64,000 bases of DNA, taken from assembly GCF_001427105.1 (NCBI RefSeq), contig NZ_LMGI01000002.1, positions 591,973 to 655,972 of the forward strand, given 5' to 3'. The notes beneath the pieces are model-generated. The model saw only the letters and a program-made list of their open reading frames with translations. It did no database searches and was not told where the DNA came from. The translations under genes and the position numbers were made by a program. The stretch is from Sphingopyxis sp. Root154. Lineage in GTDB: Bacteria; Pseudomonadota; Alphaproteobacteria; Sphingomonadales; Sphingomonadaceae. Shown in pieces: positions 26,778 through 36,289 of this stretch. Numbering within the stretch: the first letter of the stretch is position 1; each line of letters opens with the position of its first letter.

Positions 26778-28085
26778 TCAGTCCATCGCTGCGATCAGGC
26801 CGTCGATACTCGTCATCGCAAAGCCGATCGCGCTGTCCGATATGCCATAGGGAATGAAGAGACGGTCGCCGACGCGCACCGCGCCGCAGGTGTAGACGAC
26901 GTTCGGAACATATCCCTCGCGGTCGCTTTCGGCTGCCGACAGGATCGGACAGGATGTACGCGCGAGCACCCGCGACGGATCGTCGCGGTCAAGTAGCGCG
27001 GCACCGAGACTATATTTACGCATCGCGCCGACGCCGTGCGTGAGCACGATCCAGCCCGCGTCGCATTCGATCGGGCTGCCGCAATTGCCCATCTGGATGA
27101 ACTCCCAGGGAAATTGGGGTCGCATCAGCACTTCGCCCTCATCGTCCCAGTGGCTCAATTCGTCCGAGGACAGGATCGTGATATTCTTTCCGTCCTGACG
27201 GGCGATCATCCGGTAACGGCCGTCGATCCGTCGCGGAAATAGAGCCATCCCCTTGTGGCGGGCGGCAAGCCCGGCAAGCGGCTGCAGGCAAAAACTGCTG
27301 AAATCCTGGGTGCGCATCAGCTCCGAGCGGATTTCCCGCCCCGAATAGGCGGTATAGGTCCCGATATATTCGGTCTTGCCGTCGTCATGAACGAACTGGA
27401 CGAGCCGCAGGTCTTCGAGGCCGTTGCGCTGGGCCTCGGTGATCGGGAACAGCACGCTGTTCGAAATCGCGCTATCGGGCTGGCGGTGCACAAGCACCGG
27501 CGCGTCGGGATGCATGCTGTGGCGATCGTTGGCGACGGCGGCCATGGCAGGGCCGGATTGCGGCCATAGCAGGAACTCGGAACCCGGACCCACGATACCT
27601 TCGCGAAAGGCGACCGAGGATATATGGCCTTCGCCAACGGCGCGCATCGACATGACGAAGCGCAACTGGTCCGGATCAACACCGGTCTGATCGGGATGCG
27701 GCACGACGCTCGGATTCATGAGCGCTGCGGCGGCGTAACTATATTCATGACAAAAATAGGCGCCAATCAGGCGGCGCTTGACGGGCGAGACCGCCGCGTC
27801 GTCGAGCGACAGATCTTCCGATATCTCGCGATATCGCTCGTCGAAAATCTGCCCGATCTGCCAGTGCCGCTCGGAGAAATCCTTCCAGATCAGGCCAAGT
27901 TCGAGTTCCGCCTGATCCTCGCCCAGGCCCAGGACGTCGGCCACAAGCTGCGCCGCACGCGGCGGCTCGGACACGTTGGACTGCCAAGCGAGGTGAAACG
28001 GGCGAAGCACGACGCGGCTCGGGTCCGCGCTCAATTTGTCATGGAGGATGCGAAGAGGCGACTGCTCGGGTCGGCAAATCAGCAT
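26778..28085 (-). CDS. GH130 family beta-mannoside phosphorylase or mannosidase
   Basis: A 435-residue five-bladed beta-propeller enzyme predicted to split beta-mannosides, usually with phosphate to give mannose-1-phosphate. Visible features are a helical N-terminal part (1-90), an EYSYAAAALMNPSVV segment, the FVMSMRAVGEGHISS strand, FVHDDGKTEYIGTYTAYSG, and GPIE-like QMGNCGSPIECDAGWIVLTHG near the active site. It has its own exact EcfG promoter at 28163-28187 and follows the mannose-6-phosphate isomerase gene. Within this locus it would return mannose units to the ManC substrate pool. Phosphorylase versus hydrolase is undecided. Confidence 0.85.
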   Translation of the reverse strand: MLICRPEQSPLRILHDKLSADPSRVVLRPFHLAWQSNVSEPPRAAQLVADVLGLGEDQAELELGLIWKDFSERHWQIGQIFDERYREISEDLSLDDAAVSPVKRRLIGAYFCHEYSYAAAALMNPSVVPHPDQTGVDPDQLRFVMSMRAVGEGHISSVAFREGIVGPGSEFLLWPQSGPAMAAVANDRHSMHPDAPVLVHRQPDSAISNSVLFPITEAQRNGLEDLRLVQFVHDDGKTEYIGTYTAYSGREIRSELMRTQDFSSFCLQPLAGLAARHKGMALFPRRIDGRYRMIARQDGKNITILSSDELSHWDDEGEVLMRPQFPWEFIQMGNCGSPIECDAGWIVLTHGVGAMRKYSLGAALLDRDDPSRVLARTSCPILSAAESDREGYVPNVVYTCGAVRVGDRLFIPYGISDSAIGFAMTSIDGLIAAMD

Positions 28086-28162
28086 GGAAGACGTCGACCT
28101 TTCTTACCTCGCCCCCGGGGCCATATAGGTTGCGCTCCGTGCGCCGGGCAAGGACAAGATCC

Positions 28163-28187
28163 AACGCCGGTCGCGGACCGACGTTCC
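28163..28187 (-). promoter_or_regulatory. EcfG-type promoter of the GH130 gene (exact)
   Basis: GGAAC-N16-CGTT reading leftward, -10 element about 78 bases before the GH130 ATG at 28085, in the 151-base gap after the manA gene. Confidence 0.7.
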
Positions 28188-28236
28188 CCGCTCGGGGTCA
28201 AGCTATGCGGATGCTGCGGCGAACCGCAGGGCGCGG

Positions 28237-29043
28237 TTACGCCCCGCCCTGCCCGGCGACCAGAAAGCGGGCGTCGCCCCCGGCGGCGATCGACGCCGCC
28301 CGTGCGCCCCAAAGACACTCGCTCGCGCCGACCGAAACGCCATCGACGTCGACGCTGCCCTTGAGCGGAACGATCAACAGCGGACCGTTCTCGCTCGCGA
28401 TCGGTCCAAGGTCGTTTCCGGCGATATAGGCCACCGAGAGGCGCGCGCCCGCGAGCAGCCGGACGCTTTGGTTCGGGGATATCATGCGTTGCAGCGACGC
28501 CGGCATGGGCGCCGCGCGCGCCACCGCGGCGCCGTCTTCGAGATGCAGTTCGCGCGGTCGTCCATAATCGTAGAGCCGGTAGGTGACATCGCTCTTCTGC
28601 TGGATTTCGACAAGCGAGATGCCGCCGCCGATCGCGTGGACCGTGCCCGGCGGCACGTGAAAGAACATTCCCGGTTCCACCGGATGCCATTCGATCAGCT
28701 CCTCGATCGCGCCCGACAACGCTGCCGCGCGAAGTTCGGCCGCGCCGAGCGCACGGACCGTGCCGAGTCCCAATTTCGCGCCCGGTTCGGCATCGAGAAT
28801 ATACCAGCATTCTTCCTTGCCGGAGGGTTCGCCCCGCGCGCGCGCCTCCGTGTCGTCAGGATGAACCTGGATCGAAAGGCGCTCGCTCGTAAAAAGATAT
28901 TTGGCGAGCAGCGGGCAGTCGGCGGGCGGATCGAACCAGATTTCACCGATGCGCTCAGGAGACGAGGACGTAAAAGGTTCGGGAAGGCCGACGACGCCCC
29001 ACGGCTTCTCGACAGCGATCGTGGGCAGCTTTGCAAAGGTCAT
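28237..29043 (-). CDS. manA: class I mannose-6-phosphate isomerase
   Basis: Interconverts fructose-6-phosphate and mannose-6-phosphate, opening the way to GDP-mannose. The 268-residue cupin-type protein has the zinc ligands and motifs of the short bacterial type: RLSIQVHPDD, KEECWYIL, FHVPPGTVHAIGGG and VEIQQKSDVTYRLYDYGR. It lies 15 bases after an SDR gene in the same direction and before GH130, so it is part of the mannose module. The ATG at 29043 fits the family N-terminus (VEKPWG). Confidence 0.92.
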   Translation of the reverse strand: MTFAKLPTIAVEKPWGVVGLPEPFTSSSPERIGEIWFDPPADCPLLAKYLFTSERLSIQVHPDDTEARARGEPSGKEECWYILDAEPGAKLGLGTVRALGAAELRAAALSGAIEELIEWHPVEPGMFFHVPPGTVHAIGGGISLVEIQQKSDVTYRLYDYGRPRELHLEDGAAVARAAPMPASLQRMISPNQSVRLLAGARLSVAYIAGNDLGPIASENGPLLIVPLKGSVDVDGVSVGASECLWGARAASIAAGGDARFLVAGQGGA

Positions 29044-29058
29044 GGTGAAACCTTCCCG

Positions 29059-29841
29059 TCAGTGCGTACTGCCCGAGCCGGGTTCGGCCTGCTTGCGGTG
29101 CATCTCGGCGGTCGTCGCTTCGCTGAGCACGCCCGAAGCCAGCACCTGCGCCTTGTTCTTGAGGCCATGGACGACCGAATGCTCGCCGTTCTTCATCGCT
29201 TCCCAGCCGGTGACCGCAACGTCGGCCGGATCGTCCTTCTTCGCCTGTCCGACCTTGGTATCGAGCATGCCCGCGCGCGCAAAGAAATTGGTATCGGTGG
29301 CACCGGGCTTGAGGCAGGTGATCGTGACGCCCGAGTCCTTGAGCTCATTGCCGATCGCAGCGGCGAAGCTGTCGACGAAGGCTTTGGTGCCATTATAGAC
29401 CGCTTGGAAAGAGCCTGCGAGATGGCCCGCGATCGAGCCGGTGATCAGCACCTTGCCTTCGCCGCGCGCGACCATTTGCTTGAGCACCGGCTGGAGCAGG
29501 AGCAAGGTGCCGGTGATGTTGGTGTCGATGACGTGGCGCCACGCGGCGACATCCTGGTCGAGGAAGCCATGACCGAGGCCATGGCCGGCGTTTGCGACGA
29601 GCACATCGATCTCGCGATCCGAGGCGGCGGCGAGTAATTCCTCGACCCCTGCCGATGTCGAGAGATCGGCCTCGATCGATTGCACCTCGACGCCGCCCTC
29701 TCCCAAGCCGACGGCCGCGTCAACGAAAGGCTCGTCGGCGGCGACGATGAGGTCATAGCCCTCAGCGGCGGCAAGCTTGGCGATCTCGCGGCCAATGCCG
29801 CTCGAAGCACCCGTGATGAGAGCGAGTTTGTGTTCAGACAT
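29059..29841 (-). CDS. short-chain dehydrogenase/reductase (SDR)
   Basis: NAD(P)-dependent oxidoreductase of 260 residues with classical SDR motifs: TGASSGIGRE for cofactor, LVANAGHG, ITGSIAG with the catalytic Ser and YNGTKA with the Tyr-x3-Lys. The substrate cannot be predicted. It overlaps the upstream zinc alcohol dehydrogenase gene by eight bases and is followed by manA, so all three are co-transcribed in the stress island. Confidence 0.88.
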   Translation of the reverse strand: MSEHKLALITGASSGIGREIAKLAAAEGYDLIVAADEPFVDAAVGLGEGGVEVQSIEADLSTSAGVEELLAAASDREIDVLVANAGHGLGHGFLDQDVAAWRHVIDTNITGTLLLLQPVLKQMVARGEGKVLITGSIAGHLAGSFQAVYNGTKAFVDSFAAAIGNELKDSGVTITCLKPGATDTNFFARAGMLDTKVGQAKKDDPADVAVTGWEAMKNGEHSVVHGLKNKAQVLASGVLSEATTAEMHRKQAEPGSGSTH

Positions 29842-31051
29842 GGGCCATTTCCTTCTTTGCTTCGATAGCGCCCTTTTCGAGCCCGGGCTTCAAGATGATC
29901 TTGGTGTATTCGTTCTGCTCGCCGTGCCAGTGGCGATACATCTCGGCGGCATCCTCGAGCGGGGCGTGATGCGAGACGAGCGAGGTCGTATCGAACTTGC
30001 CGTCCTGGATCATCTTCAGCAGGTCGCCGCTATATTTCTGGACTGGAGTCTGGCCGCTCTTCACGGTGAGCCCCTTCTCCATAAGCTGTCCCAAGGGGAA
30101 TTTGTCGGCGAAGCCGCCATAGACTCCGGGGATCGACACACGTCCGCCCTTGCGGCAAGCGAGGATCGCCTGGCGCAGCGCATGCGGGCGCTCGGTTACC
30201 GAATAATATTGCGCCTTGACCTGGTCTAGGATGTTGTCCGGGGTAAAGCCGTGGCTTTCCATGCCGACGCAATCGATGCACGCATCGGGTCCGATGCCGC
30301 CGGTCATTTCATTAAGCGCCTCGCGAACGTCGACCTGCTTATAGTCAAGGATCTCGGCACCGAGCTGCTTCGCCAGCCGGAGACGCGCGGGAAAATGGTC
30401 GATCGCGATCACGCGCCCTGCGCCGAGTAGCAAGGCCGACTGGATCGTAAACAGCCCGACCGGTCCGCAGCCCCACACCGCGACGGTGTCGCCGGGCTCG
30501 ATATCGGCGTTGACCGCGGCGTGCCATCCGGTTGGCAGGATGTCCGAGAGGAACAGGACATCGTCGTCGGGAAGATCGTCGGGGATGATGACCGGGCCGA
30601 CGTCGGAATAGGGCACACGCACATAGTCCGCCTGCCCGCCGGCATAGCCGCCGGTCAGATGGGCGTATCCGAACGCGCCGCCCATCGCATGCCCCATCAG
30701 CAGTTCGGATGCGTCGCGCGTCTCCGACGGGTTGCTATTGTCGCAAGCACTAAACTGCTGCTTTTCGCAGAAGAAGCAGGAGCCGCAGCTAATCGTAAAG
30801 GGCACGACAACGCGCTGCCCTTTCTTGAGGGTCGACCCCGAACCGACCTCGACGACCTCGCCCATGAACTCGTGGCCGACGATATCGCCGACGCGCATGC
30901 CGGGAATATAGCCATCGTAGAGATGAAGGTCCGAACCGCAGATTGCGGTCGATGTAATCTGAAGAATGGCATCGCGCGGATTGACGATCTCGGGATCGGG
31001 TACTGTCTCGACGCTGATCTTGTGGCGGCCTTGCCAGGTAACTGCTCGCAT
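29834..31051 (-). CDS. zinc-dependent alcohol/formaldehyde dehydrogenase-like protein
   Basis: A 405-residue MDR-family dehydrogenase close to glutathione-independent formaldehyde dehydrogenase. It shows the catalytic zinc site TAICGSDLHLYDG with GHEFMGEV, the structural zinc cluster SCGSCFFCEKQQFSAC, and a Rossmann turn VAVWGCGPVGLFTIQSA. It ends with a typical C-terminal substrate loop. It is second in the operon SRPBCC-ADH-SDR-manA. Detoxifying an aldehyde during stress is a reasonable guess. Confidence 0.88.
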   Translation of the reverse strand: MRAVTWQGRHKISVETVPDPEIVNPRDAILQITSTAICGSDLHLYDGYIPGMRVGDIVGHEFMGEVVEVGSGSTLKKGQRVVVPFTISCGSCFFCEKQQFSACDNSNPSETRDASELLMGHAMGGAFGYAHLTGGYAGGQADYVRVPYSDVGPVIIPDDLPDDDVLFLSDILPTGWHAAVNADIEPGDTVAVWGCGPVGLFTIQSALLLGAGRVIAIDHFPARLRLAKQLGAEILDYKQVDVREALNEMTGGIGPDACIDCVGMESHGFTPDNILDQVKAQYYSVTERPHALRQAILACRKGGRVSIPGVYGGFADKFPLGQLMEKGLTVKSGQTPVQKYSGDLLKMIQDGKFDTTSLVSHHAPLEDAAEMYRHWHGEQNEYTKIILKPGLEKGAIEAKKEMAHV

Positions 31052-31061
31052 GGTCTGATCC

Positions 31062-31745
31062 TCAAATATGGGGTTCGACGGGGGATTCGGACTTTCGCGC
31101 CGATGGCGAGGCGTTGCTGGTCACCTCGCCGGTTTCCATCAGCTGCTTGAAGCGGTGAAGATCGCGGCGCGCCTGCACCTCGGGCTCGCGCTGGAGCAGC
31201 TTCGCGCCGAGGCGCCCAAGCTTTCCCGCGGGGGGATCGTAGGCAAGGATCAGGGTGACATAGGTGCCGCGGCCCGCCGGGGCATCTGCGAAGCGGACCT
31301 CGCCGCTGTTCGCGATCTCGCTTTCGGGCTCGCTCTGCCAGCTGATCGTCTCATTCTCGATGCTCTCGGTGATGCTGTTGACCAGATGGACCTCGCGCCC
31401 CATCGGGCCCTTGATCGTCCACCGTGCGGTGCCACCGCCCAGCGGCTCGACGGCGACGACATTTTCCATGAATTCGGGGAAGCGCTCGACCTTCCAGGCC
31501 GCAAACAAGTCCGTGCGCGGACGATTGACCAGCACCGACTTGCCGAAGAGCGCGCGTGCCGACGGCTTGTCGAGCGTCCAATGGGGCGCGTCGGTCGCAA
31601 TATCGTCGCGATCGGTCTCGGCGTTTCGCATGCGACGCCAGAAGGCATAGCCGATACCGGCGAACGCGAGACCTGCTCCAACGGCGGCTAGGGCGAGCGG
31701 ATCCGGCGTGCCGCGACCAGCGGAAGGACTGAAAAAGTCGCGCAT
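31062..31745 (-). CDS. membrane-anchored SRPBCC (START-like) protein
   Basis: A 227-residue protein with an N-terminal membrane segment (about 15-37) followed by a polyketide-cyclase/dehydrase-type lipid-binding fold (KSVLVNRPRTDLFAAWKVERFPEFM, then WTIKGPMG and ISWQSEP). Such proteins bind hydrophobic ligands and are common in alphaproteobacterial stress loci. The ATG at 31745 is chosen because GGGGAG lies six bases upstream; the ATG at 31751 would be too close. First gene of the SRPBCC-ADH-SDR-manA operon. Confidence 0.82.
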   Translation of the reverse strand: MRDFFSPSAGRGTPDPLALAAVGAGLAFAGIGYAFWRRMRNAETDRDDIATDAPHWTLDKPSARALFGKSVLVNRPRTDLFAAWKVERFPEFMENVVAVEPLGGGTARWTIKGPMGREVHLVNSITESIENETISWQSEPESEIANSGEVRFADAPAGRGTYVTLILAYDPPAGKLGRLGAKLLQREPEVQARRDLHRFKQLMETGEVTSNASPSARKSESPVEPHI

Positions 31746-31860
31746 AAACATCTCCCCGCCCGCGATGCCGGCGGGCGTTCATTGCCGACGGGATGCCGGA
31801 TCACCCGGCCCCGTCGTGGTGGTGAGGATTTCTGTTCAGCTGCGCAGCCGATGGCAAAGG

Positions 31861-31885
31861 GACGCATGCGGGGTCCGATAGTTCC
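31861..31885 (-). promoter_or_regulatory. EcfG-like promoter of the SRPBCC-ADH-SDR-manA operon (one mismatch)
   Basis: GGAAC-N16-CGTC reading leftward, about 115 bases from the ATG at 31745. Confidence 0.45.
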
Positions 31886-32040
31886 CGGATCGGATAGACG
31901 ATTCGCGTGTGGCTACGGCCGTAACACCCGCCGACGCACACCCGAGAAGCAGCATCGCGGCGATTTCCCGTCTACACGGAAAAATCGATATAACCTGTGT
32001 TAATCGGGCACCAAAATCGTCGATCTTGGCATGCTGCACT

Positions 32041-32065
32041 GCAACCCGGAGCCGCGAGGCGCGTT
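32041..32065 (+). promoter_or_regulatory. EcfG-type promoter of the glycosyltransferase-manC operon (exact)
   Basis: GCAAC-N16-CGTT, ending about 115 bases before the chosen ATG at 32180. Confidence 0.6.
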
Positions 32066-32179
32066 GCTCCCGCATACAATTAGTTTGCTCGCGAGCACGG
32101 TCGAACGACCGGCTGCGGACCCGCGTGCGCGCACGTGAGGCCGATGGCGCGCGCGTGGCATGTCATAATGAGGATGGAT

Positions 32180-34522
32180 ATGAAGCACGACAGCGATGGC
32201 CGGTTTTTCCGCGATATTTCCCTTGACGATCTTTCGCCCTCTTCCGTCTCCCCTCCTCCCGGCATGAAGCGGAGCGTCACGGCGCGCCGCCTTGCCCTGG
32301 TCGGCTGCTTCCGCCCGCGCCAATGCGGGATCGCGACCTTCACCGCGGACACCTATGATCATCTTCGCGCCGCTCGCGCCGATCTGGCGATCGACATCTA
32401 TGCGATGCGGAGCCGGACCGACCCGGATATGGGCAGCGAGGTTGCGCTCGCGATCGACGAACAGGCGCCGACGGATTACCGCGCCGCGGCCGAGGCGATC
32501 AACGCGAGCGGCGCACAAGTCGTCTGGCTTCAGCATGAATTCGGCATTTTCGGCGGCGCCGCCGGCGAGATGATTTTCGAGCTTGTCGATCGCATCGCCG
32601 CGCCGTTGATCGTCACGCTGCATACCGTTCTCGCCGAACCTAATGCGGACCAGCGCCGGGTTATGGACCGGCTCGTCGCGCGCGCCAGCAAGCTGGTCGT
32701 CATGAGCGACTACGGCCGGGAGACTTTGCGCGACGTCTATGGCGCGAGCGCCGACCAGATCGTGCATATCGAGCATGGCACGCCCGACCGGTCCTTCGTC
32801 GATATCGCGCCCCTCCGCGAGACTCTCGGGATTGCCGATCGTCCCGTTATCTCGACGTTCGGCCTGATCGGGCCCGGCAAGGGCCTCGAAGCCGCGATTC
32901 GGGCGCTGCCCGCAATCGTCGCGCAATATCCCGATATCCTCTACCGGATCGTTGGTGCGACCCATCCCAATCTCGTTGCGTCCGAAGGCGAGGCCTATCG
33001 CGAGAGCCTGGAGCGGCTCGCGGAGAGCCTCGGCGTCGCGGACAATATCGCGTGGGAGAACCGCTTCCTCGATACCGAGGAATTGCTCGACCAGATCGAG
33101 CTTTGCGACATCTACCTCGCGCCCTATCCCAATCTGCAGCAAATCACCTCGGGCACGCTCGCCTATGCCGTGGCGCTCGGCCGCGCCGTCGTCTCGACGC
33201 CCTTCGTCCACGCCCGCGAGCTGCTTGCCGACGATGTGGGTATCCTGCTTCCCGGAACCGACAGCGAGGCGATCGCCGAAGCGGTCCTCCTGTTGCTCGC
33301 GATTCCCGATGAACGCCGTGCGTTTCAGCGGCGCGCCTATGCGCGGGGACGCCGCACGGCATGGAAGGTGATCGCGCGCGCGTGCGCTACCCTCGTCGAT
33401 AGGGTTGCCCTGCCGGAGTTCGCCGCGGGGACGCGGCGCATGCCCACGATCGAGGGCGCTTGGGCGCTTTGCGATGATGTCGGCATGCTTCAGCACAGCA
33501 TCCACCTCGTTCCCGACCGGCGGCACGGCTATTGTATCGACGACAATGCTCGCGCCTTGATGCTCGTGCATCTTCTACCGGCGCGCGCGCAGGAACTGGC
33601 GCAATCGCGCGCGCTATCCTTCGCGAGCTTTCTCCAGCATGGCTGGAATCCCGATCGCGGCGTGTTTCGCAATTTCATGGGCTATGACCGCCGCTGGCTC
33701 GAAGACGAAGGCTCGGAGGACAGCAACGGGCGCACGCTCTGGGCGCTCGGGCATGCAGCGGCGCATGCCGCCTCGCCCGCCATGCGCGACTGGGCCGCGG
33801 ACCTGTTCGATCTCGCCGCACCGATGGCCGAGCGCTTCAAGAGCCCGCGTGCCATCGCCTTCGCGCTCCTCGGCGCAGCTGCGCGGCTGGCGCATGAGCC
33901 GGCCAACGCCCGCGCCTGGACGATCGTCGAGCGCGGCGGCGCATTTCTGTGCGCGCTGTGGAAATCGACGCGCCGGCCCGGCTGGGACTGGTTCGAGGCG
34001 GGCTTATCCTACGACAATGCGCGTCTGGCAGAGGCGCTGATCCGCGCCGGGCAACGGCTCCGCTCGCTCCCGCTCGAGGAAGCCGGTCTTGCCGCGCTCG
34101 ACTGGCTCGCCGGTTTCCAGACCGCCCCTGAGGGCCACTTTCGTCCGGTCGGGTCGGACAGCTTTAATCGTCCTCAGGAGAGCTTGCCGTTCGACCAGCA
34201 GCCGCTCGAAGCCTGGGCGACGATCGACGCCTGCGCGACGGCCTACGATGCGACGCGGGGCAAGGTATGGCGCGCCCGTGCCGAGACCGCCTACGCCTGG
34301 TTTCTTGGCCGGAACGATCGCGGTATCGCTCTTGCAGACCCGAAGTCGGGTCGCTGCCTCGACGGACTGACCCCGCGCGGGATCAACCGCAACAGCGGCG
34401 CGGAATCGGTCCTCGCCTATCAGATCGCTTCGCGCACCATGGCGACGATATTCTGGCGCGACGCAGTTCCCGAGACGCCGGCGCGGACCCTCACCGCTTC
34501 GGTGCCTGCGCTCGCGGGTTGA
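32180..34522 (+). CDS. two-domain protein: GT4-type glycosyltransferase fused to an (alpha/alpha) toroid domain
   Basis: A 780-residue cytosolic protein. Residues about 30-400 form a GT-B glycosyltransferase (FRPRQCGIATFTADTYDHL donor region, STFGLIGPGKGLEAAIRALP, then TSGTLAYAVALGRAVVSTPF); the usual GT4 Glu of the EX7E motif is not evident. Residues about 415-770 form a helical repeat domain (GYCIDDNARALMLVHLL, WFEAGLSYDNARLAEAL, CLDGLTPRGINRNSGAES) like toroid glycosidases. The partner gene manC follows after eight bases, so GDP-mannose is the likely donor. GAGGATGG precedes the ATG at 32180; in-frame ATGs at 32135 and 32168 are alternatives. Confidence 0.82.
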   Translation: MKHDSDGRFFRDISLDDLSPSSVSPPPGMKRSVTARRLALVGCFRPRQCGIATFTADTYDHLRAARADLAIDIYAMRSRTDPDMGSEVALAIDEQAPTDYRAAAEAINASGAQVVWLQHEFGIFGGAAGEMIFELVDRIAAPLIVTLHTVLAEPNADQRRVMDRLVARASKLVVMSDYGRETLRDVYGASADQIVHIEHGTPDRSFVDIAPLRETLGIADRPVISTFGLIGPGKGLEAAIRALPAIVAQYPDILYRIVGATHPNLVASEGEAYRESLERLAESLGVADNIAWENRFLDTEELLDQIELCDIYLAPYPNLQQITSGTLAYAVALGRAVVSTPFVHARELLADDVGILLPGTDSEAIAEAVLLLLAIPDERRAFQRRAYARGRRTAWKVIARACATLVDRVALPEFAAGTRRMPTIEGAWALCDDVGMLQHSIHLVPDRRHGYCIDDNARALMLVHLLPARAQELAQSRALSFASFLQHGWNPDRGVFRNFMGYDRRWLEDEGSEDSNGRTLWALGHAAAHAASPAMRDWAADLFDLAAPMAERFKSPRAIAFALLGAAARLAHEPANARAWTIVERGGAFLCALWKSTRRPGWDWFEAGLSYDNARLAEALIRAGQRLRSLPLEEAGLAALDWLAGFQTAPEGHFRPVGSDSFNRPQESLPFDQQPLEAWATIDACATAYDATRGKVWRARAETAYAWFLGRNDRGIALADPKSGRCLDGLTPRGINRNSGAESVLAYQIASRTMATIFWRDAVPETPARTLTASVPALAG

Positions 34523-34530
34523 GCCGCCAG

Positions 34531-35562
34531 ATGCAGGAACAGATTCAGCCCGTCATTCTGTGCGGCGGCGCAGGGACGCGTCTTTGGCCCGCCTCGCGCG
34601 GCGAGCGCGCGAAGCAGTTTCTCGATATCGTCGACGATGCGAGCCTCTTCGCCAGCACGCTGGCGCGCGTTTCGGGGCGCCACTTCGCCGATCCTCTCGT
34701 GGTTTGCGGTCCTGGCCATGTCGCGACCGCGCGCGAACAATCGCGTGACCGGCCGATACGCCTGCTCGTCGAACCCGCGCCGCGCAACACCGCCGCGGCG
34801 ATCGCGCTCGCGGTGGTTGCCGCGCCATCCGACGCATTGCTTCTCGTGATGCCCAGCGACCATGTCATCGCCGATGTGCCGGCCTTTCACGCCGCCATCG
34901 ACCGCGGCGCGTCGCTCGCCCGCGAGAACTGGCTCGTTACCTTTGGCATTACGCCTGACCGGCCCGAAACGGGGTTCGGCTATATCAAGAGTGGCGCAGC
35001 GCTGCGTCAAGACGGCTTCGCCGTCGAACGCTTTGTCGAAAAGCCCCCGCGCGCGGAAGCGGAGGCGATGCTGTCGACCGGTGACTACAGCTGGAACGCG
35101 GGCATTTTCCTGTTCCGGGCGCGCGTGATGCGCGACGCCATGCGCACGCATTGCCCGGCGATTCTCGATGCTGCCGAATGGGCGATTGCCGCGAGCCGGG
35201 TCGAGGGCCCCGCAATCTATGCCGATCGAGAGACGTTCGAGTCAGCCCCGGCGGACTCGATCGATTATGCGGTGATGGAAAAGCACGACCGAGTCGCGGT
35301 CGTACCCGTTTCGATGGGCTGGTCGGATCTCGGCAGCTGGAACGCCGTTCACAACCTCACCATGCGCGACGAGGCCGGAAACGCCGTCAACGGGGATGCG
35401 TTTCTCCACGACAGCCGCGGATGCCTCGTGCGCGCCGGCGGCCGCCGCGTATCGCTCATCGGCATGGAGGATGTCGCGGTGGTCGTCGATGGCGACGATA
35501 TCCTCGTCATGCCGCTCGCGCGGTCGCAGGACGTCCGGGCTGCGGCGCAGGCGCGCGAGTAA
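34531..35562 (+). CDS. manC: mannose-1-phosphate guanylyltransferase, short form
   Basis: Makes GDP-mannose from mannose-1-phosphate and GTP. The 343 residues show the nucleotidyltransferase signature ILCGGAGTRLWPASR, MPSDHVI, GYIKSG and the substrate motif FVEKPPRAEAE, then SWNAGIFLF. The C-terminal isomerase cupin of bifunctional ManC/AlgA enzymes is absent; a separate ManA is encoded at 28.2 kb. It lies eight bases after the glycosyltransferase gene and is surely co-transcribed, supplying its donor sugar. Confidence 0.9.
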   Translation: MQEQIQPVILCGGAGTRLWPASRGERAKQFLDIVDDASLFASTLARVSGRHFADPLVVCGPGHVATAREQSRDRPIRLLVEPAPRNTAAAIALAVVAAPSDALLLVMPSDHVIADVPAFHAAIDRGASLARENWLVTFGITPDRPETGFGYIKSGAALRQDGFAVERFVEKPPRAEAEAMLSTGDYSWNAGIFLFRARVMRDAMRTHCPAILDAAEWAIAASRVEGPAIYADRETFESAPADSIDYAVMEKHDRVAVVPVSMGWSDLGSWNAVHNLTMRDEAGNAVNGDAFLHDSRGCLVRAGGRRVSLIGMEDVAVVVDGDDILVMPLARSQDVRAAAQARE

Positions 35563-35632
35563 CGGCAGGTTCCCTTCGGTTCGGGCGGATGGCAGCGCGC
35601 GGGAAACCAGGCCGCCTGCGCTGCAACCTACA

Positions 35633-36289
35633 TCAGCTTCCCGTTTTCGAGTGCGGCGCGGCGACCGGCTTCGACTCCGGCGACTCCCTTTGTCGCAAAA
35701 AGATCGACAGCAGGACGAGCACCGCCGTCGACAGAAATTCGCTCTGCCAGTTCTGGAAGGATTCGAACCAGAGCTGCGGATCGCCGAGGTAAGCGATGGT
35801 CGAGCGCGCCACTTCGCCATGCGCCTCGGCGTCCGCTGCGGCGGCATGCGCACTCTGCGTCCAGTGCATCACGAAGGACAGGAGGAATAGCAGGAAGAGG
35901 GCAAGTCCTAGCGAGCGCGCATAAAGCGCGCGCGCAAGCGGCCCCTTGCGCAAGATTGCAGGCGCGCCGGTCTTCACCGCCTGCGCTTCCAGATTCGTGT
36001 CGCGCGGTGGGCTCTCGGGATCCCTCGATTCGGAAGAACCGCGCTGGATCAGCATCGCGGTCAGGACGACATAGGCCGACATCTGGAGAAATTCGCTCTC
36101 CCAGTTTTCGAAGACGCTCGAAAGAAATTCAGCGCTTATGGTGTAGCGCGCAAGCGACATGGCAGGCTCGCCGTGCCGCGCTGCATCTTCGAGAGCGACA
36201 TGCCAGCCCGTGAGCCACTGGCCTGCAATGCTCACCGCAAAAAGCAGCAGCAGGACGATCGTCAGGCTGTTATCCTTGAGCCACCGCAT
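35633..36289 (-). CDS. DUF6766 family membrane protein
   Basis: A 218-residue protein with about four hydrophobic segments arranged as two repeats, each ending in an ENWESEFLQM or QNWQSEFLST motif. The N-terminus MRWLKDNSLTIVLLLLFAVS matches DUF6766, a family of unknown function seen with stress genes. It overlaps the upstream PRC-barrel gene by 20 bases and is last in the four-gene Crp operon. The ATG at 36289 fits the family start. Confidence 0.82.
   Translation of the reverse strand: MRWLKDNSLTIVLLLLFAVSIAGQWLTGWHVALEDAARHGEPAMSLARYTISAEFLSSVFENWESEFLQMSAYVVLTAMLIQRGSSESRDPESPPRDTNLEAQAVKTGAPAILRKGPLARALYARSLGLALFLLFLLSFVMHWTQSAHAAAADAEAHGEVARSTIAYLGDPQLWFESFQNWQSEFLSTAVLVLLSIFLRQRESPESKPVAAPHSKTGS

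Larger units (their letters stand above)
31746..32179. other. divergent intergenic region with stress promoters
   Basis: About 430 bases between the SRPBCC operon (minus) and the glycosyltransferase operon (plus). It contains an EcfG-like promoter in each direction (31861-31885 and 32041-32065). I see no RNA gene or repeat besides these. Confidence 0.6.

Noticed and set aside
32000..33571. 523-codon reverse frame in the glycosyltransferase gene
   Set aside because: Antisense shadow; the forward frame carries the GT motifs and an upstream promoter.
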